From Pseudocercospora fijiensis CIRAD86 (Eukaryota; Ascomycota; Dothideomycetes; Mycosphaerellales; Mycosphaerellaceae), in NCBI RefSeq assembly GCF_000340215.1, contig NW_006921552.1, positions 124,001 through 188,000 on the forward strand: a stretch of DNA of 64,000 nt, written 5' to 3'. Under the pieces are notes generated by a model. That model did not search any database. It had not been told where the DNA came from and worked only from the letters and a program-made list of their open reading frames with translations. This document shows, piece by piece, positions 35,110 through 46,667 of this stretch. Within the stretch, counting starts at the first letter, position 1, and each line of letters opens with the position of its first letter. The position numbers and the translations under genes were made by a program.

Positions 35110-35500
35110 ATGGCAGGCGGATTACTTCTGTGCTGCATACTTTCCGGCACTCTTGCCCGGCTTCGTTCGTTTCGTCTCACAGCGCAACGAAGTTGATGTA
35201 GGTGCCTACCTTGACATATTCATTCGAAGAAATGGCAGGTGGATTACTTCTATGCTGTCGACGAAGCCTACCAGTGTGCTTTCCGATCCTGTTGCCCGGC
35301 TTCGAAGTTCGTCTCGCAGTGCAACGACATTGATCTTGGTAGGTCTTGCTATGAATTCGAAGTTCGAATCGCAGGCGGATTACTTCCATACTGTCGCTCT
35401 TGCTGGACCAAACACCCGTGCAGAACTTACGCTGCTTGCTGGCTGGTCAAAACATTTGCGAAAATGCTTACGCAGACCTATCCGCAGTGTCGGGGGAGGA
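35110..35500 (+). repeat. Three diverged tandem copies (122 and 136 bp)
   Basis: The word (a)t(g/c)gcagg.ggattacttc recurs at 35110, 35232 and 35368, followed each time by tgct or actg and, further on, by cccggcttcg and cagcgcaacga or cagtgcaacga blocks in the first two copies. A frame is open through the second and third copies (35239-35577), but there is no recognisable motif. Confidence 0.65.
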
Positions 35501-35589
35501 AGTTCGACGACATCGCAGAAGCTCGGGGGAGATGTTACGACCGCTTCGAACCCATTGTCACCTGGCATCGTGCTTGAGTTGTGATTGAC

Positions 35590-36229
35590 ATCTGCTGCAT
35601 ATGTCTCAGACGATGCTGATTTTTCTGCATTTGCTTACCGCATGTTGCCCAAGTCGAACCATGACGTTGGAACTTGTGGCATGGGGCTCTTGGCTCCCAA
35701 TCAAGTTACAGTAAAGTTGTCGAGCCACAGGCATGGTCAGGGTATGCTGATGCTTACCGCCAACAAGATCAAGAATGGATGGAACGAGGCACTTCTCAAA
35801 ACAGCCGCTATGGGGGTTTGCCATTGCCATCCTCGAATGTGCATTGATGTGCAGTGGTATGAATCTGATGCCGAACAAGTGACGGCATGGGCGAGACTGC
35901 TCTGCGTGTGTTGAATGGAGTAGAGAAGTCGGTTGTGATGATCATGAAAAGGTCTCCGGAAGAAGCTGAATCGTATTGGAGTCATGCGGCAGTCCATGAA
36001 GGTACTGAGACTGGTAGAATCGATATCGCAATCCCCTCCCTGCCAACATGATACCGAAGATATTGACATTCGTGGGAGCAATGGTGTCTTCAATTGACCA
36101 GCCATGGGCGAGAACTACATTCTCGACGACTCGGGCACTGGAATCCTCTGTCCTGGAATCTTCTAGGCAGTGAAAATGCTTACCGATGCTATGGGCTCCC
36201 TCGACACTTTTCTCTTCTCAACCCTGGTA
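35590..36229. other. No gene recognised
   Basis: Short frames only; nothing distinctive. Confidence 0.4.
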
Positions 36230-36660
36230 CAAAACTCTCTCAACCTCTTTCAGGACGGTTTCCCATCCCATCCCATCTCGAGTGAGCAAGGCATACTGGC
36301 TCTGGCCGCGTTGGGACTTTGATATTCCATCGACGGTTCCGCTCCGTGTGGCCTGCCTTCTTGAACTTCTTCAGCACCTCTTCAACGTCCTACAATCTCC
36401 GAAATGCCAATCTCTCTCTCTCTCTTTCGAGACGGTCTTGCGTCTCTTTCTCCATGCGCTTCAACTTCTGCGCTCGGAGGTCATCGCGCTCGGGCTCGGC
36501 CGGACGATTGGTGTGGTCAACGGGTTGGAGCGAGGTTTTGTGTACGAATTTGCTGAGAAGGGATTGACCGAGGAATGTGACGATGTTCGTGGTGCGCGAG
36601 TCTTTGAACTTGCGAAGATTGTGACCGGATGCAAGTCGTCTTGAGATGGCGCTGGCTCTG
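36230..36660 (-). pseudogene. Decayed coiled-coil gene fragment
   Basis: The minus strand reads LLSKFVHKTSLQPVDHTNRP, then AEPERDDLRAQKLKRMEKE and a charged ERERER run encoded by a (GA)n tract (complement of 36412-36427). After the tract the protein-like reading continues in a different frame (DVEEVLKKFKKAGHTERNRR to a stop at about 36235). A change in GA-repeat length explains part of the frame loss; an extra TAG also interrupts. Family unknown. Confidence 0.5.
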
Positions 36661-37339
36661 ATGGTGCTTTACGTGTGAGTATTGAGACTGTGAAGCAGCA
36701 AGAAAAGCATCATTGCTTCTGTGGTGTATGCCATCGACGATATCCTCATGCGCGCGAAGCATACATGTATTGCCTGCCTGCCGGACTTGTTGTACCTCTG
36801 GCGCTTGCGAGATGCGCTCCTGTGGTGAAGCCTCGGCTTCGTGGAGGCGTCTCTCAAGCAAAGTGCGGTGCGCCTGGGGCCTCTTGTGCCATGCTGTAGG
36901 GCGAAGAATGCGCTATTGTCATCTCGGTAGATCTCATGGGAAGGGCGTCTGGTAGCAGCAGGGCGGGAGTGGTACTGTCATCACGTCCCCATTGGCGTTG
37001 TGGACTTGGTCATTTTGCTTGAACTTGAAATCGGACTGTCGGAGATCGGAAGAGCGCGCGAGACCGAAACCGAAACCTAACTTTCGGCCAAAATGCCGAA
37101 GGCTCTGCTCTCCTTCACATCGCGAACGAAACAACGATGATTCTGCAGTACACCAGATGGATCTGCTCTGCAACCGCCGACCGAACTTCAACTCCACCGA
37201 AAATTCTGGCTTTCCTTCCTTGATCCACATCGCTCGGCTTCGCCCCGTCTGCCTCGATCCCATGTCTCCGCATATGTCTCGCACCGCTACATCCAACCTT
37301 TGCTGCCCCAGTACGAAAGGACGTCAGCTGGTCGATAGC

Positions 37340-38512
37340 TGAGGAGAAATTCCAAGTCATGGGGCGAACAGTGCTAGAGTTGGCGTTGGGCAGGCCTTCC
37401 AATGTAGCCTTCGAGCCATGATACATCGAGACATGACCGGATTCAGATGTAGGACCGAGTCTACCTTTCATCTTTGGCCTCTTCGAGGGCGGCTGCTGTG
37501 GGTCAAACGCTGATGAGAGCGGCTGAGAAGACTGCGGTTGAGAAGACTGGAGTTGAGAAGACTGGGGTGGATGGACCATAAAAGTGCCAACTGTGGCTGT
37601 AGCATGACCTCCCGAACTTGCATGCTGGTGGTCGTGAGGACAGGTCTTGGTCTGCTGTCTTCGACATGCGGAGAGAGGAACGAGCCCGCTTTGGCAAACC
37701 ATGGCTGCGGCGCACCTCTCATGGCGGGGCTGTTACGTGGAGTCTCGAGCCACACAAGGTCTTCCTCTAGCTTATGGGAAGCAGCAGTCGCCCAACAAAT
37801 GGAGATTTGCCCAGGAGATGGAGCGAGATAGGCAGGACATGCCGCTGGTCTATCGATGTCGAGAGACAGGGTGCGGGATGAGTCTTTCTCGCTCAGTCCG
37901 GGCTGCAGAGCTCTTGGCCGCGAGTGATCGGTTGAATGAAGTTGCTTCTTAATAATTGGACGTCTTTTCTCTCTCAGCGGACTACGAGCCAGGTGCGTTT
38001 GTCCGAGTGTCGTCTCCGGCCTGGGATGCAAAGTGGTGCTGAAACTTTCCTCGGAATGCTGCTGTGACGAGTCTGAAATATGTAGCTGCTGAGGTGTGTG
38101 GGCCTGAGGCGGAATCTCTAGACGATGGACTTCGACTATCTCTGGACACTTTGACTTGAGTCGAGCTGGATGCTGAAGCAAATACCGCATGATCGTGTGG
38201 ACCGCCGGGACCGAAAATTACTTTTGGGTCACGATGCTTTGTCTCGGGAGAGGCGTCAGCAGCACACTGACCGAATCTCGTGGCATGACTCTCAGCCCAA
38301 CTCCCCAAGACTCGAGCGAGGCCTTGCATTTCTTCGGTCTTCTCTACACCACCTCCCCAGAGCCAGATGAAGTCGAGCAGATCACGTTCACTGGCATAAT
38401 CCTGCACGAACTTCTCGAAAACGAATGCACCCATTCGGGCAAGGTTGAAGACCATGTCATTGGGGAAGGCAGCGGCTCTGGCGATGCGGTGCTGTGCTGC
38501 TGCTATACCCAA
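37340..38512 (-). pseudogene. Decayed paralogue of the 61916-63682 gene (family B)
   Basis: From 38512 a minus-strand frame contains RDLLDFIWLWGGG, ARVLGSWAESHA, then HRDPKVIFGPG. These align with LLDHAWPW, LARWAQNTA and YRDPDQIWTP in the intact gene at 61916. No suitable ATG or first exon is found upstream, and the reading then jumps frame twice (38190-37700, then 37700-37340 with SSKRPKMKG-like basic residues and SSQ(L/P)Q repeats from a 15-bp tandem repeat at about 37520-37568). Either introns I cannot place or frameshifts are needed; I favour a pseudogene. Confidence 0.5.
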
Positions 38513-38629
38513 AGGGCGCCGATGCTGGTGGGTGAACTGGCGAATGTGTTGAAACTACAATTGTCGACCCAATTCGCTGCGACAGGCTCATACTACTGCA
38601 GAATGTGAGCAGAAGACCAACTGGGCGAT

Positions 38630-39230
38630 ATGAGTCTTCATCTTCGCCTGTCTCGCAGTATTCCTTCGCATCGTCGCGAACGCGCTAGCGAGATTCAGGA
38701 TTCCATCGACGATCGCCGAATTTGGAAGAAGAAAAAGACGAACAAGCAGCCAGTGCTCAACGAGTTCATCCCAAGGGGTATCCGCGACAACGTGGGATCT
38801 ACGTTCAGCGACCCCAATGGCGGAGTGACATCAGCCAGCGAGAGCCTGCCTTGGCATCTGGCATTCGAGAGTCCGTCGAACTTCAAGCCTGTTATCAAAC
38901 ATTTGCTCGGGCATGACACGACTCACGCCTCCATCACTTCATCATTCGCCATCAATCTGCGTCCTGCCAGCTGTGCCTCATACACCCGCAACTGTGCATC
39001 ATAATCGACGCTGAGAATCCGACAGACTTGCAGGGACATGACAATGCGCGAGACTTGGACGATGATACCTTGCTCCCGCCTGTACCTGTGCCTATGCCTG
39101 TACTCGTCGTCGGCCCGACACAGGCCACTTGCGGCATTTCAAAGACGTATTTGAGCATCGCCTTCCGTAAGCGCCATCGACTGAGAGCCTCGGAATTCCG
39201 TTCATCATTTGGTCCGCGAAGCTTCGCTTA
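38630..39230 (+). pseudogene. Decayed gene, family C copy 2
   Basis: The frame from 38630 reads SIDDRRIWKKKKTNKQPV, then NEFIPRGIRDNVGSTFSD, matching the 22.3-kb remnant. It continues to about 39000 and then stops; 39.0-39.2 kb reads IIIDAENPTDLQGHDNARD, then PVPVPMPVLVVGPTQATCG in another frame. It is divergent from the family B remnant on the other strand. A spliced live gene is possible but no good intron is visible. Confidence 0.45.
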
Positions 39231-40913
39231 GTTTCGCCTTTTCCAATGCAGTTGACACCTTGTAGCAATGTGCCGTAGTACCTCGCGATGCTGCTGTGGA
39301 AGTTCTGCTACCACGTTCGACTCCATCGCGGGAAGTGCCAGTGCCCTTTATTTCGCCAAGTAGGAGCCGGAAGCTGCAGCACATCCGGCCATGCCTCTCA
39401 CCGTGCCTCATGCTTGTCAGATAGCTCCACAAACGGTTCAATCATTCCCCGTTTCACAGAACCTTCGTTTGTCAAATTCCCACGCCGCAATCATGCCTGC
39501 AGGCCAGCGTGAGAAGAGGGACGAGGAGGAGGAGGAGGAGGAGGAGGGTGGACATTTGGACTCCGAAGGCTACCATCCTGACCCAGACGACTTCAACCTC
39601 CAGTAGCAAGGTTGGCAAACAGACTGGGTACAAATGCTGCATCTCAGAAGCCTTGGTCCAGGCCTCAAGCTTGTCCTACGTGGACATGTTGCGCCTTCAG
39701 GACCCAACGAGCATCATCGGTGATTCGCACGCTCGGAATGCCGGTTTCCTGCAGGCGTTTGCTGCTGATGTTTCCCGGGCCGCGACTCCTATGAAGCAAG
39801 TCGACGCTCATGGCGTAATTATCCTCCGTGTGTCAGGAAGCATACTGCCATGTCCCAGAGACCCGACCAGATCCCAGAATCCTCTTTTGCCAGCACGACC
39901 TCTCCTCGCTGTTGCTGCGTATGGTCCATTTACACCGGTCGCACATCCATCCACCGCATAATGCTCAGTTGATGTTCAGCCCGTCCACGAGGCCGATGAC
40001 GAAAAGCTGGCGCAAAGCAAGAGTTGTCAGTCGGCGGCGAAGCTCACCTCGGCGCTCTTGCCTTCGGGAGGTGCCGCATCAAAGCTGCAACACTCATATA
40101 GCTGACACAATTGCCAGCATCCAATCAAGTCAGACTCCTCTAAATCGGAAGCGTCCCCCTGAGTGCAGTTGCTTGACCACATTTCGGAGTGGGGTTCGTT
40201 CTTTGGATTTGGTCTTGCTCTGATGAACTTCGGTTCTAGCAGACTGGGTGGCTTTGATGGTTATGAGAGCTTGGAGTGCGAGTTCTTTTTGGCCCTTTGG
40301 GTGGAGTGTTAACCTTTTGCGAACGTCTGCCTCCTCGCTGTCGTGAGCGGAACGACGGTGGCCTTTGCCGTTGATCATGCGCAATCTTGGTTCATTCTTC
40401 GGTGAGGGGAGACGTGGAATACATTTTGCTCGCCTCTCCACCGAACTCGCACTCACAAGATGCGATCGATGCACTGCTTCTTCTCGCTTCCAAGACACTG
40501 TCTGACATGGCACATCTCGCCACCAACGTGACCCAAGAAGCCATGTCTTGGGTAGTCTCACCACGGACTTCGGATTGGTATTGAGATATCTGACGACATC
40601 AATTCACGCTTCGAAATGTCTGCTCACCATACCCAACAAGCTTTGGTCCGTCATCACACCCATTCGTTCCAGAACAACACCACCGAGCCAGAGCACTTCT
40701 CTCCTTGCCATATACACTTTGCATATCCTTGAGGCTGAGATCAGGAACGAGTCTGTCGCTTCATCAAAGTCTGGTCAAGCGTTGCGGCTCACTACTCGCT
40801 AGTCACCATTTCTGCAATCATCCAGCCGAAGTGAAAAAGGTCCACCTTCGCGCGCTTCATCCACACCGGAACTCGAACCCTTCCATTTCTCAAAGCAAGT
40901 CAGCTGAGAAACC
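39231..40913. other. No convincing gene
   Basis: A short acidic frame from ATG 39494 (MPAGQREKRDEEEEE, Glu run from a gag repeat) ends after 37 codons with no clear donor. Other frames overlap each other without motifs. 40.8-40.91 kb is C-rich, as expected before the next gene. Confidence 0.35.
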
Positions 40914-41684
40914 ATGCCACCAACACCATCCCATCCCCCACCCCACGACTCCTACCACAACTACTCCTCAACCCTCTCCGCCTTCTACGCCCACAACCCC
41001 TCGCCTTCCAGTCCCACTCCAACCGATTCCCTCTTCTCCCTCCCAACAATCCACCACAAACTCCAAGAAAGATTCTTCCAACACCTCGACACCGCCATCC
41101 TCTCCCGTCTCCATTTCCTGGTAGAGCAGCAATCATCATCACATCGAACCTTCCCCCTCCCACCAATTTTCGGAATTTTTCAAAAGGAGATCAAGATCCG
41201 GTGTGATTTACAACAAGCGCGACGAGGGAGACAGGATTCCGAGCAGGAGGATGATGTGGAGTTGAGAAAAACTTCGTTTGCGATTCGGCACGTCGAAAAA
41301 TTTGTGGGCGGCATTTGGTATCCTGATGACGAAGAAGGGGAGGAGGAAAAGAAGGTGGGGAATGATGCGCTTACGCTGGCGAGTGGGGAGAGGATTTTTC
41401 ATTTTTATGGTTGGGTCAAGAGGTTTTGGACGGAAGAGGGGGATCAAAGTGGGGTTCAGAAGGAAGAGTTGTGGGGGCGTTGGATGAGGGAGGAGAGGGT
41501 GGGGAGGGAGTGGCTTGAGATGGTGATGGAGGGGGAGGGGGATATGAGAAACGATGGTGGGGAGGAGGAGGATATAGAGGATGAGGAGGATGAGGAGGAG
41601 GAGGAGGAAACTCAGGATATTGGATTGAGTTTTCGGGAATGCGTCGAGACTTTTTTGTTGAAGTGGATAGGGATGAAGGATTGA
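40914..41684 (+). CDS. Hypothetical protein, 256 aa, acidic C-terminal region
   Basis: A single frame from ATG 40914. Residues 1-45 are Pro/Ser-rich. 45-185 look folded and include LQERFFQHLDTAILSRLHFL, FAIRHVEKFVGGIWYPDDEE and RIFHFYGWVKRFW. 190-240 are acidic with a Glu run. The protein closes with SFRECVETFLLKWIGMKD. The codon pattern shifts from C-rich to G-rich along the gene. Unknown family. The downstream 200 bp contain a second, out-of-gene copy of the last 25 codons, which suggests the gene once ended further right. No introns visible. Confidence 0.65.
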   Translation: MPPTPSHPPPHDSYHNYSSTLSAFYAHNPSPSSPTPTDSLFSLPTIHHKLQERFFQHLDTAILSRLHFLVEQQSSSHRTFPLPPIFGIFQKEIKIRCDLQQARRGRQDSEQEDDVELRKTSFAIRHVEKFVGGIWYPDDEEGEEEKKVGNDALTLASGERIFHFYGWVKRFWTEEGDQSGVQKEELWGRWMREERVGREWLEMVMEGEGDMRNDGGEEEDIEDEEDEEEEEETQDIGLSFRECVETFLLKWIGMKD

Positions 41685-41887
41685 GTTGGGATGGTAATAG
41701 GGGGGGGGGGAGGATGATAATGATGATGATAACGGGGAGGACCTGGGTGATAATAGGGAGAAGGATGGCCTAGGAAATGATAATGGGAGGATGATGATGC
41801 GGAGAAGGAAACGCAGAATGTTCAATTGAGTTTTCGGCAATGCCTCGAGACCTTTTTGCTAAAGTGGATAGGGATGAAGGATTCAGT
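41600..41887 (+). repeat. 201-bp duplication of the 3' end of the 40914 gene
   Basis: The last 85 bp of the gene recur at about 41801-41887. Words such as ttgagttttcgg, aatgc.tcgagacct and aagtggatagggatgaagga occur at both places, offset by 201 bp (67 codons). The downstream copy still encodes ECLETFLLKWIGMKD-like residues but lacks an open frame from the gene. The spacer holds a run of 11 G near 41701. Confidence 0.85.
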
Positions 41888-44072
41888 CCATCAGCTATAC
41901 AACATGAGCTCGGTAGTAGTGTCGCAGCACAAGAGCCCATAGAGAAAGTCCTTGGAAGCTTTTCTTTGTGACTTTTGTTGTTCGCAGCTGGAATAAAGAA
42001 GACCAGGAAGGAAAGGGGGAGGAAGCAGTGGCACTCTCTTCTTCAAGTTGTCCAGACTTGAAAATTTGTTTCTTAAGAGAGAGACATGCTGTGCTGGAAT
42101 CTTAGCCTTTCCCAAATTCATAGGTATGTTCTCTCCTAGCTGTTGTTACCGCCATACCACCACCTGCGCTCGGTATGTGTAGCAAAGTTTAGAAAGGATC
42201 TGGACGCGTATGCGGTGGGTTGACTCTCGCTGTGCTCCGCTTGAAGCCCTACTGACGGACGCTCAAGAAGGCCAGCAGGGTAACTAACTCATCAGGCGAA
42301 CAAGTTTGAGGCTGTCACTTTGTATGATGGATAATCGTCTCTGCACCTTATCATGAATAACAACGTCCAATGCAGAGCATTAGAGGATCTCTTTCTCGCA
42401 GCAGCACGGACTGAAATGTGGCTCAACGACATAGTCCCTTGACAAGGCATGGCCGATCATAGTTATGATTCCGAGGGAGCTGATATCCGCGAGTGAAAGC
42501 TCTGACCGATTGAGGCTGTACTGATTGCCCGCCCTATGAGTCGCATTGCTGAATCTTATACCTCCTCTTTGGCTCCATTCGCGGCATGCCCGCAACTGTT
42601 CTCGCGAAACGGTGAAAATTGGTATAGCAACATCGTCACGTCGTATCTGGATGACGGAAATCGATGAGAGGAGGTCTTCTCACGTTCATTCTACGTTGCA
42701 ACAAGTTCGGTGAGAGGGAGACATGAAACGCAAATTGCGTTAGCTGGAGTGTTGGTGACATTGGAAAAGCAGAGCAGCTCTTTCTTCATCCTGGTACTTG
42801 GGATTCTCATTCTCTTACTGGAGTCAACCCAACGACAAGTCAGCAGGTTGGATGATTTCGCAAGCCGATTTCGCTGTCGTAACAGGCGCCTACAACATGC
42901 CTCGAGAGCACAAATGGCGTCTACGATCTTGCTGTTTGGACCTCCAAGCTGGAATCCGGCCCAGCAATAGATCGACTTCGCAAGGCTGAACAATAGTCAA
43001 AATCTGAAAATCTATTCCATCTGGCCCTGGTGACCGCGGAAGAGTAGGAAGATCTAATGCCGGTTATGATCAAGCAGGCTCGACATGATTGTGCAGCCAA
43101 TGCATCTTCAGGAGGCAGTAGCACGAGCTTGTAGGAGACATCCAAAGATATTGTTTCCACAATGCCGCTGGATGCAGAGTCCAGTACTCACGATATCGTC
43201 TCCCACTCGCACATCTCAGCAACCAAAGTCTTCTGTTTGCCAGTATAGTGCTCCGGAAACCACGCTGCCTGCCACGATCTCATCCAACCTTATGCACTCT
43301 TCCGTCTTCGTGATGGTAATACTTCACGCCAAGTGTTTTCTGCTCCCTCGTTCAGCCTCTCACCACCCCAGTCCTGCTTTGGCTTTCACAATGGGTTAGG
43401 AAGAGCTTGGCTGGTAGCCCATAGAACCCGAAGGACTCATCACGCCACAGCTCACGACCCGGTGGAAACTCTCGGAGGCCTTCGGGAGTTGGCTCTACAC
43501 GACAGCTTGTTCCTGCCTGATCATGGAGGCCGTGATCGCTGACGCAGACTCGCCATTGCTTCGGACACCGATCATGCCAGACGCACCATTCGAGCACAAG
43601 TAGGCAACTCAAAGTCCAACTCCAACCTGAATAGGACTGCGCTTTGACTCAGGATTTCTCATGGGACATCTTTGCAACCTCTGAGTCATGCCACCCTCAA
43701 CTTCTCCTCCCAGAATGAAACCATGCCCATCCAGAACCCAAGACAAGAGCCAATGCATGCACGCCGAAACGACCTCTTACCAAACCCAACTTCTTCTTCC
43801 TCTCATTATCCAGCACCGCTGTCCGTTCTCATCATTGTTGTAACGCAGGCGATCCGACTCTGGCAGACGAAGAAGAGTAGGCAATGATGAGCAAGGAAGA
43901 CGATGATAGAGTGTGAGTTTGATCCGAGTGGGAATCGGTGTTGCGCGTTTCATGGCCTGGACTTCAAAGAGAGGGGAAAAAGCTTGAAAGTGATAGCAAT
44001 CTGAGAACTGTGACCTGTGATCGTGCTTTGCGTCTTCGGGAGATTGAGAAGTGGAAGTCGACAGCTGCAAAG
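41888..44072. other. No gene recognised
   Basis: Short frames on both strands without motifs or splice logic. Confidence 0.4.
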
Positions 44073-44436
44073 ATAGAGCGCAAGGACAAGGTGGACTTAC
44101 CAGAAGGATACGCTCCGGCCTTCCAAGGCCAAGAAGAAGACGACTCCCAAGAACGCTGACAAGCCTGCCGAGGAAAAATCCAATGACAAGCCCGATGGCC
44201 AAGGAGACGACGACGCTTTCGCAGAGCCAGAGACACTATCGCCAAGCATGAAGCGCAAGCGCACAACTACCAAGTCCACGCCAGCGAAGAAGAGCAAGAG
44301 GGAGGCGGGAGATGGGCCAAATGTGGTCGTTGATACAGCGACAGTCTACAATGGCGGGGAAAGCATTTTCGCCATTGTGGCGAGAGCGCATTGGTATGCA
44401 TGTTTGAGCAAAGCCACTCGGTCAAGACGCAAATAA
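44073..44436 (+). pseudogene. Lys-rich coding fragment, nuclear-protein-like
   Basis: An open frame with no ATG near its left end reads KDTLRPSKAKKKTTPKNADK, then EKSNDKPDGQGDDDAFAEPE, then MKRKRTTTKSTPAKKSKRE, and runs to TAA at 44436. Strong Lys/Pro/Thr usage of this type is typical of disordered tails of chromatin-associated proteins. A second frame just upstream (REIEKWKSTAAKIERKDKV, 43938-44159) looks coding too, so a frameshift or an intron separates them. I could not place an intron. Confidence 0.4.
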
Positions 44437-44533
44437 GGAATGTAGCAGGCTTGTCGGACAGTCGTCGTCCTCTCATTGCTCGTATGCTTGTTCGACGGCA
44501 GATCTGGCTGTGTATCCTTTGTCTGGTCCAAAT

Positions 44534-44623
44534 CTGCTCCTCGGCGTCGAAGAAAGACTCTGCCCAAAGAGATGTTCTCTGCTCCTCGGCACTGAAGAAA
44601 GACTCCTCCCACATCTTGCATAT
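44534..44623 (+). repeat. 45-bp tandem duplication
   Basis: Two copies of ctgctcctcggc(g/a)..gaagaaagactc start at 44534 and 44579, 45 bp (15 codons) apart. Confidence 0.75.
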
Positions 44624-46043
44624 GCTTTCTCTTCCCTTGGAGCCTTTCACGATTGTGGGATATGCTGCCCAACTCTGTCGTCCACTGATTGCACCTTCAT
44701 ACGGGCCAGCCTCGGCCTCCGCAAGCTGCTTTGATGGTTCCGGATTGTTTTTCACCCGCAGCCTCGTTCGCAGCATGGTAGCTGGTGCCATCTGATGTCC
44801 TTGCTATGTTTTCTCTTGACCGGGGCTTGATTTCAGCGGGGGCAGGCGAGAAAGCGAAGGGAGAGGGAGATGCTGGCGTGGTGCTTTGCCATCACAATCG
44901 TAGCGCCGAAGCTCAGGATCGATGGTGGTCAAGCCCGATCACTTGGATCGACAATCGGGGGTGTTGCAAGCAGGTGGCGACTCAGGTGTCGTTGGCAGCA
45001 TGCGATGCCTGCTGTAGGCTGGCGTTATCGTAGGTCGAGAGGAAGCTGCTCGGAGGCCGTCGATGTTGACATGTTGATCGAATAGGATAATGGCTCGTTC
45101 GGCGCAGCGTAGGTTGTAGGATGTAGTCGAAGCATCAAGGCTGCGGCGATGATCATGCGAGCGAAAGAAAGCAGAGAGTCTTCGAGGCACACAACACAGA
45201 GCAGCCAAGCAGCTTCGATCGGAAAGCCGCGCCGAGCCGAGCGATCCTTGCATGCTTTGTCACCCTTCTCCGCGCTTGCATCTCCGTACAGACCTCGAAC
45301 TACTGTATCAGTCTTCGAGAAGGCGCTTTTGCACCAACACTGCTGATCCCACTGACCGTTCGAGAAGGTTTTGGTATGTTCAGCATCCAGCTACCAGCCA
45401 TCGTCAAGCACCATTCCTAGAACATTGCAAGGCAACCAACGAGGTCGCATCACTCAGGAATTTACCAGCCATTGCAATGCATCTATGAGCGACTCTCCGT
45501 CCTCAACGACCCTCTGGTCCCGCGAGAACTCCATGTCAAGCGTGCACAGGAGCAAGTATTCGCAGCTGATATGTCAGCAAGGCATTGTGCAGCAAGCGAC
45601 GAGGACTACGCGAATCAACAATTTGACCCTCGAGTGCCGTGTCTGAGTGGCATGCAGAATCGTATCGACCAGGACTTTTCCTGAAGCTGTCGTGGGGACT
45701 TTGGAAGGCAAGCGTCGAAGCTGGACAGGAATACAAAGCGAGCCACACAGTTTTCGGAGTCGGGATTGAGCGTGAGCGTCAGTGTCGGCTGCTCTGCTCT
45801 GGATCGTGGGAAGTGGAAATGCGGACAAGAAGCAACACGACACGGCTGCCCATGCCATCATCATGGCATGATCCATTCAAGCGCTATCTTCATGTAACGG
45901 GAATTTTCAGTCTGTGAATGGTGGTCCAGCGTGAGGCGTGGCTGCGATGCCTCAGGTTCTCCCAAGAACGGCTCCAAGGGTCTGATGGGAGACACAGCGG
46001 ATATGCGATTCGTTTTGGGCAGCTGGCGGCAATTTGTGCACGA
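44624..46043. other. No gene recognised
   Basis: Apart from the dispersed repeat at 45029-45113, only short overlapping frames are present. Confidence 0.4.
45029..45113 (+). repeat. Dispersed repeat, copy 2
   Basis: Partner of 3070-3155, same orientation, sharing gtcgagagga, gctgctcggagg, gatgttgacatgttgatcga and ggctcgttcggcgcagc. It is about 80% identical by eye. Confidence 0.6.
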
Positions 46044-46472
46044 CTACGGGCAAATCATGAGTGAGAATGCTTCCCATGCCATAGCTTCCTGATGAGCGCT
46101 GGCCGCTCCGCTTGGAGCCGAGGAAGCTGTGGCCTTGGCAGCTTTGTCAGAATCGGGGAAGCCAGCGCATCGAATGGTGCATCTGATCATACACGCCTCG
46201 AAAGCTTTCTTTCTTTCCGGCGTGGATTGTTCAAGATGAAACGAAAAATTGCCCAATGTCACTGCCCACGCAGGTTGAGAAAAAGCCTCGAATTGCATCG
46301 TATCGTCGGTAGCAACGGATTCGGGTTCGGGTTCGGGTTCGGCCTCAGGGCGCTTGGAGCCGCTCAAAGCACAACACCAACCAACAAACTCTTCATCAAT
46401 AATATTGGACTGCACCTCATGCTCATGCGGGACCGATCGGAATACACCACTGAACATGACGCTTGATCGCAC
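46044..46472 (-). CDS. Small hypothetical protein or exon, 142 codons
   Basis: The frame reads protein-like throughout: VQSNIIDEEFVGWCCALSG, a Pro-Glu repeat (EAEPEPEPES, from a TTCGGG hexamer run at 46319-46343), then MQFEAFSQPAWAVTLGNFSF, and an Ala/Ser-rich tail ending at 46044. Four Cys in the middle (EACMIRCTIRCAG) are notable. It may be a short gene or the last exon of one starting further right; I saw no clear acceptor. Divergent from the 46668 gene. Confidence 0.4.
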   Translation of the reverse strand: MRSSVMFSGVFRSVPHEHEVQSNIIDEEFVGWCCALSGSKRPEAEPEPEPESVATDDTMQFEAFSQPAWAVTLGNFSFHLEQSTPERKKAFEACMIRCTIRCAGFPDSDKAAKATASSAPSGAASAHQEAMAWEAFSLMICP

Positions 46473-46667
46473 TCTCCCGACATTGTCCTCGCGATGTGTA
46501 CGTGGGCGTTACCGCGCTCACGGCGAGATGGCTGCTGTGCGGGCCGACTGGAATGTACACGCAACAACAACAACACATCCGCCATCTGTCATCTGCTGTC
46601 CTTTCCATTGACATCACCCACGCGTTTCGGATGCGCATCATCGACGGCATCTTTCCGTGCGTAAGCC

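Noticed and set aside
46319..46343. TTCGGG hexamer run, possibly telomere-like
   Set aside because: Only about four copies, not TTAGGG, and it encodes a Pro-Glu stretch in the minus-strand frame 46044-46472.
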